Source: Anisakis pegreffii (lineage: Eukaryota > Nematoda > Chromadorea > Rhabditida > Anisakidae). Taken from it: a stretch of 64,000 nt of DNA. The first letter of the stretch is position 1. The number at the start of each line of letters is the position of its first letter. Shown piece by piece: positions 59,099 through 64,000 of this stretch. A model generated the notes under the pieces. It was given only the letters and a program-made list of their open reading frames with translations, was not told the origin of the DNA and made no database searches. Made by a program: the position numbers and the translations under genes. The DNA is taken from positions 62,001-126,000 of the forward strand of contig JAPYMA010000467.1 in assembly GCA_035041965.1 (NCBI GenBank), in the 5' to 3' direction.

Positions 59099-61583
59099 TC
59101 ACTTCTTCTTCGGTACTAATTTAAACGAACTTCTTACCCGTCGATCGTTGACTGATTGCATTTCGCGTGCATTATCACCAGTTACCGTGCGCAGAATGTT
59201 CAACTGAAATATTTGCGTCGCAACTTATTAAAACACTGCAATGCGAATAAATCATTGCGAGAATACCTTACTAAATCATATCATTTGCATGCGATCACTC
59301 AAAGGAACTGCAAATGAAGATTGAAGATCGATTCATGACCTGTGAAATCCCGATAGGAATCGGTCGATGGAGAACAGTCCAGATGACGCATTCTGTCGTG
59401 ATTAGATAATCACGAAAAGGAAAAGAGTTTAAAATACGAAAAGAAAATGATTCATGAATTTACAACGTTACCATAAGAATCTAAGGAGACTGAACAAAGG
59501 CGAGATAGGAAATGTGATAAGAAGGGCATCAAATATAAGCCATCACAAGGATTATTAATAGAAACGAATAAGAACAACATGAGAATATGAATATCGAAAG
59601 TAAGAATGGCGAATCATTCATCCCACATTTCTTGTTCTGTACGGTTTATCTGTATCGTTGTAGATTATTGTAAGCCGTATTACTAATAGTTAAGTTATAT
59701 TTATTACTAATAGTTAAGATGACTAATGATATTAATAGTTAAGGTCACAATATTGATAACAGTTAAGATTAATTCGAAATCAGTAATAAGCAATTGGAAA
59801 TTTTGAATTTAAGAGATATTATCACGAGGTGTTGTTATCATTAATAATGTTATTATTACTGTCAGTATAACACTGTCGTCATTATGAATGTTGTTGTTTA
59901 CGTCGTTATCATTATCGATTACATTTTCCTATGAATGCTATGGCTATGGTTTAATTACCCAAGTTTGAGATTAAAAGATTAACGACAAATGCGTATAGTC
60001 GTTACACATTCACTGAACGGGGGTTTTGTGAGTGAACCTTGATAAGTATAATATGACAGCTTTTCTGAAATTCACTACACTTCATGCACTTCTTTGTTAG
60101 GCTTTTCAGCGACTTTTCAGAACAAAACATGTAGATAATTTTACCTCTGCTGATCTACCACAATCATAAATTGATCTGCCAATTTATTTTGCAACGATGA
60201 CAAGCATTATTTAAAATGAAAAAGTCTATGCATGTCATCACGAGGTAAAAACTGCGAAACATCAAAATTATTTTCATGTTCGGCCGGTCTATCACGATCC
60301 ATCGCTTGTTGTATTGCGTCGAGCAGCGGACGAAATCGCTCGCTGTCATTCTCGTTTGCCTTAACAAGACATTTGCACTTATCAACGATCATACTGCTAT
60401 GGATATGCAACTCGATAAACCGAAAGAAAAACCGCCAATATAGCTATCCCATCGGAGAAAGCCAAGCACTGCTTGTATGTACCGTATTTCTGCTTCCAGA
60501 ATGTGAAATGCAACTGAAATACGATTACTTGTTGCAATAGAACATTCAGTTGCTGGTCATTTATGGAGTGAAACGATATGAATTGCTCATAAAACCCGCA
60601 AAGAATCAAATTCTTATCAAATGTTAAAGAGAGTATCATCCATCCACCTCCCCAGAAAAAGCATGTCTATTAAGCTGATGTCCACTGCCATCCTCTTCGG
60701 TATAACCCCAATGACCGTGGAACTCTTTGAGGCGATAAACGTCTTTTAGATGATCAGCGGATAGTGCTGAAATGAGCACTTTCATATTCATCAGCATGAA
60801 AAGAACATAAAATTTGTTCATATTGCTCTCTCCCTGAGATATAGCTAACTCTTTGTTTATTTGATGAGGTCAGAAGCCTTCCTGCATCTAATCTCCAACT
60901 GAGCAGTAGATGTATATGATGGGATGTAACATTTTGTTTGGTACCACATTCGTTTGAAATGGACCGTTAAATGATATTTTATGATACGGTATGATCTGAA
61001 ATATACTCACTAGACGTAGCAGTAGGGCTTGCCTTGCACGTGAATCCTTGCGATAGAATCTGCAATGACAGTGACATACAACTCGAATTATTAGCGCATT
61101 CAACAAGTTATGATGAGAGAATTCATTTTTCAAAGTGAATATGACAATACTTCTGATGAGTTCGAATATTCATCTAATTGAATCTGGCCTTGAAAATACT
61201 CTAACGACTGACAGTTGGTGTGGCAGTCAACGACAAACACTAACTGACTGACTATGAGAGCTTACCGAGAGAGCGGCTTGCTTTTCATTTGGACATGTGC
61301 ATTGAAAAATGAAATGTGAGGCTATTACTTGATTGAACAGCATGCATGGGTGCTGCATAGCTTCTGAATAGCGTTTATACTCTATGATGGAAACAATAAG
61401 GATTGATTTGCACTCGATGACGTGATTCCGTCGTGAATCTGCAACTCACTCTGACAGTTTTGAAATCACCGATCGTGTAACTGAATTTGAGATTCTTTGA
61501 TTTCAGACTGCTATCGTAATCAACGATCTCCTTGCATATGTCGATCGGTGCTTGTTTCTGACCAGTGCTGTTACTGCAATCGT
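59099..61583 (-). CDS. Alpha-carbonic anhydrase, second copy (5' end unresolved)
   Basis: Paralogue of the copy at 54340-55967. Exons: 61583-61450, 61059-61011, 60766-60648, 60513-60421, 60359-60242, 60064-60014, 59392-59340, 59203-59099. Exons 2-5 have exactly the lengths of their counterparts (49, 119, 93, 118 nt), so the pair arose by duplication. The core starts STGQKQAPIDI. EFHGHWG and GELHF keep all three zinc His. Glu106 is replaced by Gly in GSGH, and the active-site loop reads GSLTKPPF. The segment that is one exon in the first copy is split here by a 621-bp intron (59393-60013) and is one codon shorter (PPFKC instead of PPFSEC). The first exon, needed to supply one nucleotide before 61583, was not found. 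Catalysis is probably weakened. Confidence 0.82.
59684..59743. repeat. Three spaced copies of TAATAGTTAAG
   Basis: Exact copies start at 59684, 59708 and 59733, 24-25 bp apart, with a decayed fourth copy following. They lie in the extra intron of the second carbonic anhydrase, just before the SL1 sequence. Confidence 0.8.
59948..59969 (+). other. Exact SL1 spliced-leader sequence, not an SL RNA gene
   Basis: All 22 nt of the nematode SL1 leader are present, from GGTTTAATTACCC to AAGTTTGAG. The next bases are ATTAAAAG, not GT, so the splice donor that every SL RNA gene needs is missing. The Sm site and SL RNA body are also absent. A 7-bp hairpin (TAACGAC/GTCGTTA) follows at 59980-60004. The sequence lies in the second carbonic anhydrase intron, antisense to that gene. 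The likely source is reverse-transcribed, trans-spliced mRNA or a broken SL RNA copy. Confidence 0.9.
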
Positions 61584-63136
61584 CTGAAACTGCTCACCAT
61601 TCAAAAACACCTCGAGTCTTAAAACAAAATTTCTCGGCATTCAAATGATAACTCTCACAATCGCTGACAATCTCAAATAACCGATTGAGAAATAGGGCTG
61701 TGGAAAAGTGGAACCGTACCTTCAGATGTCAGTGAAGAACTGCTAGATGATCATGAAGTCGTGGTCATGATCGCCTGTACAATAAGCCCGTGTTAGCGTA
61801 ATAGAAACAAGAACCCACAAAAATCCTTCACATTTCAATATTGAATTTTAAACTAATCATAGGCGTTCGCGTAACAAAAACACAGGTCAGATGCAAGCTT
61901 TTTACGGCTGAACAACAAGAGACAGAACATTTGAGCTAGAAGCTAATCTTATCTTACAACTGTGATTACCGACCCTCAATTACGGTTTTATATGCTGAAT
62001 TATGCCATTAAGAACGTACACTGAATAAAACATCGTAATTATTTGCACATAGTTACTCCAAATCTTCTGAAGAGCTGAAATCTACTAACTAACGAAAGTT
62101 TCTCCACTAGAATTAGTCCAGTCTACAGCAGATTATAAGTTTCAAATGCAGTGATAAACTTTATGTGTCATCGAAACAAAGCAAAAATTGCTACGAAACA
62201 GGCGAAGCATCATTTCCAACTGAAAGGAAAGATATCAAAAGCAAAGCAATATCCGATTGGAGAACATCTCAACACATGTTGTATTTGCAGTTGATTTGTA
62301 CAATATATTCACAAGTCAAACATGCTCCATCTTCTAGTAACCTGAACAGAAAGCTCAGATACCATCCTACTAAAACTTCGGTTAGCAAGTTTGACAAGTT
62401 AAATGATGGAATTATAATATCAGATGTGATTATTGGATTAGTTGATTCAAATTCGGTATTTTGATTACATTTGCAAGTCGAGTATCATGTAAAAGCGAGG
62501 ACTCTTGCAAAATGAGATTAACTTAAAGTCATTATTCTGAGCTACGACGTTACACTGTTCTCAGAATTGTTTTGTAAATGGTCTCTTAGTCGCTGAACAT
62601 CGTATTAATGAAAATGTTGCAAACAGAATCGATGGCGATGAGGTGTATCTAATCACATTTTCAAGCGGACTGATTGCGAAAGGTCAATAAATCAACAAAT
62701 TAAATGTGAAAAAAATCGTTTTATTAGATTCTCAAATTCGACTACCAAACACCATATAAACGGGTTTAATGTACATAATAGTGATGATAACTGACCAAAG
62801 TTCGGTCGGTAAAATCCAACGAAGTCTGGTCGGATTCCGATCGAAAAACTTTTAATCCCGATCGCTGAAAAGCCGATTCAATTCCGACTGGACCGAAAGT
62901 TGGTTCGCTTACCATCCCTAATACATAAACAAGAACACTTCAGTGGGATACGATGGATAAGTATGCGGACAGGCGACTTATGTAGTTATAGTTATTGCTG
63001 GACTACAGAATCGTCGATTATAATCGTGAACAATTTCGACATTCTCAAGTGCGGTTCATATTTGATTGAAAGCATATCCTTATTTGGCATCGTCGAGATG
63101 AGATTCATTCTACTGCATCACGCAATATCCACTTAC
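61584..63136. other. Gap upstream of the second carbonic anhydrase
   Basis: Should contain the missing 5' exon of the carbonic anhydrase and the 3' part of the cysteine-rich gene, but neither is identifiable. A foldback repeat lies at 62794-62904. The frame at 62165-62464 (+) has no supporting features. Confidence 0.4.
62794..62904. repeat. Imperfect foldback repeat
   Basis: ACCAAAGTTCGGTCGG at 62794-62809 is nearly the reverse complement of 62884-62904 (CCGACTGGACCGAAAGTTGGT). The sequence between repeats short CCGATCG and GGTCGGA words, giving a self-complementary block of about 110 bp. Confidence 0.6.
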
Positions 63137-63804
63137 ACACTGCCATCCCGGTGTACAATCCAGAAAATTGTTACATTTGATCACATCTTCTGAAACATTG
63201 TTTCATCGTTTCAAAACACTTATATCTCCAATTCAAGTTCATCTTCCTAATCCTGTACGCCTCAATATCCACATATTGCAATCGAAACGCCTCATACCCG
63301 ATCAGAACATCTATTGAACAGCTATTTTTTGATTTGATCTCATCAAGAATAATGTCAAAGATGATCATAATAATCGCTAATATCAAAGCTGTTAACGCTC
63401 TATGCGAGGTTATGATTTCATGGAAAACGAATTTGCTTGCCTCACCTTTCGGTTTCGGTTTCTGCTTAGCTTTCTGCTTTTTGAACTCTTCAAGTGTTTC
63501 GCATTTTCCTTTGATACAAACGTGAGGTATTGATTGGTCACAGTCCAGCGGTATCTTACACTTTGTTGGTTCACCATGCACTGAAATTAATCATTCTAAC
63601 TAACACTTAGCTCTGGACATGATTATTCAGCTGTTGAAATATTAATCGAGTATGTGGATCGGATCATGGCAGAGATGGTGAATATGAACGAGATTTGTTA
63701 ATGAATGTGTCAGGCAAACACAAACCCTTTCTTGAAGACATGCAGGCGAACGCTACTGATGTGAATAAAATCAAAAGTAATACCGATCGCGTGCATTTCA
63801 TCAT
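63137..63804 (-). CDS. Small secreted cysteine-rich protein, 5' part
   Basis: Exons 63804-63726, 63580-63446 and 63189-63137 join in matching phases. The first codes MMKCTRSVLLLILFTSVAFA, a clear signal peptide with a basic n-region, hydrophobic core and Ala-X-Ala-like end. The second codes a mature part with spaced cysteines (KCKIPLDCDQSIPHVC, then KGKC) and a Lys/Gln/Pro-rich tail (KQKAKQKPKPKG). The third starts another cysteine block of similar layout (KCNNFLDCTPGWQC) and ends at a GTAAGT donor, so at least one more exon is missing. The pattern recalls secreted nematode EB-like cysteine repeats, but I do not recognise the family. Function unknown. Confidence 0.68.
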
Positions 63805-64000
63805 CTTTTGGAAACAACGTATTCCCTTCAACAGATAAAGCGCATCTCCATTGATGAGTCAAGCTGACATTCTGACTCGTCAGAATTAATTTCTACTCGT
63901 AATACTGTAACCGACTGGTCACGAACAAGAAAGATAAGTAACTGAACTGGTAAATGAATAAGCTAATTAGCAGCGGTGTTATGAACTTCGAAATGAATAA
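63805..64000. other. Right edge, no feature seen
   Basis: Short upstream flank of the secreted cysteine-rich gene; nothing recognisable. Confidence 0.5.

Noticed and set aside
59948..60040. A functional SL RNA gene
   Set aside because: No GT donor after the leader, no Sm site and no SL RNA body, so only the leader itself is supported.

Overview
The window is nuclear DNA from a nematode. The signs are many short introns (about 50-80 bp is common) with TTTCAG-type 3' splice sites, a hunchback-like gene of the hbl-1 type with lin-4 and let-7 seed matches downstream, and one exact copy of the 22-nt SL1 spliced leader. The species cannot be narrowed further by eye. All exon models below were built by hand from open frames, splice consensus, phase matching and remembered family sequences. 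No alignment was run.

Layout from left to right. 1-2338 shows no gene. 2339-8377 (+) is a nine-finger Hunchback-like transcription factor in 8 exons, followed by about 2.4 kb of likely 3' UTR with PUF, lin-4 and let-7 type sites. 13034-30763 (-) is a complete UBR5/HYD HECT ubiquitin ligase in 62 modelled exons (3102 aa) that converges on hbl-1. It carries a tRNA-Arg(CCG) in one intron and a 115-bp tandem repeat in intron 1. 32850-32922 (-) is a tRNA-Arg(CCT)-like gene. 33432-35009 (-) is an intact cobyric acid synthase (CobQ/CbiP), a bacterial cobalamin enzyme, here with a 51-bp spliceosomal-type intron. After a gene-poor stretch, 40476-53078 (+) is cyclase-associated protein (CAP). Two alternative 5' parts are phase-compatible with its shared core; one is a 774-codon disordered exon. 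54340-55967 (-) and 59099-61583 (-) are two paralogous alpha-carbonic anhydrases with the same exon pattern; the second has an extra intron that contains the SL1 copy. 63137-63804 (-) is the start of a small secreted cysteine-rich protein.

The genes do not form an operon or a pathway. They are separate regulatory (hbl-1), proteostasis (ubr-5), cytoskeletal (CAP) and metabolic (carbonic anhydrase) loci. The biologically striking items are the domesticated bacterial cobQ, the SL1 copy inside the extra carbonic anhydrase intron, and the very long alternative first exon of CAP.
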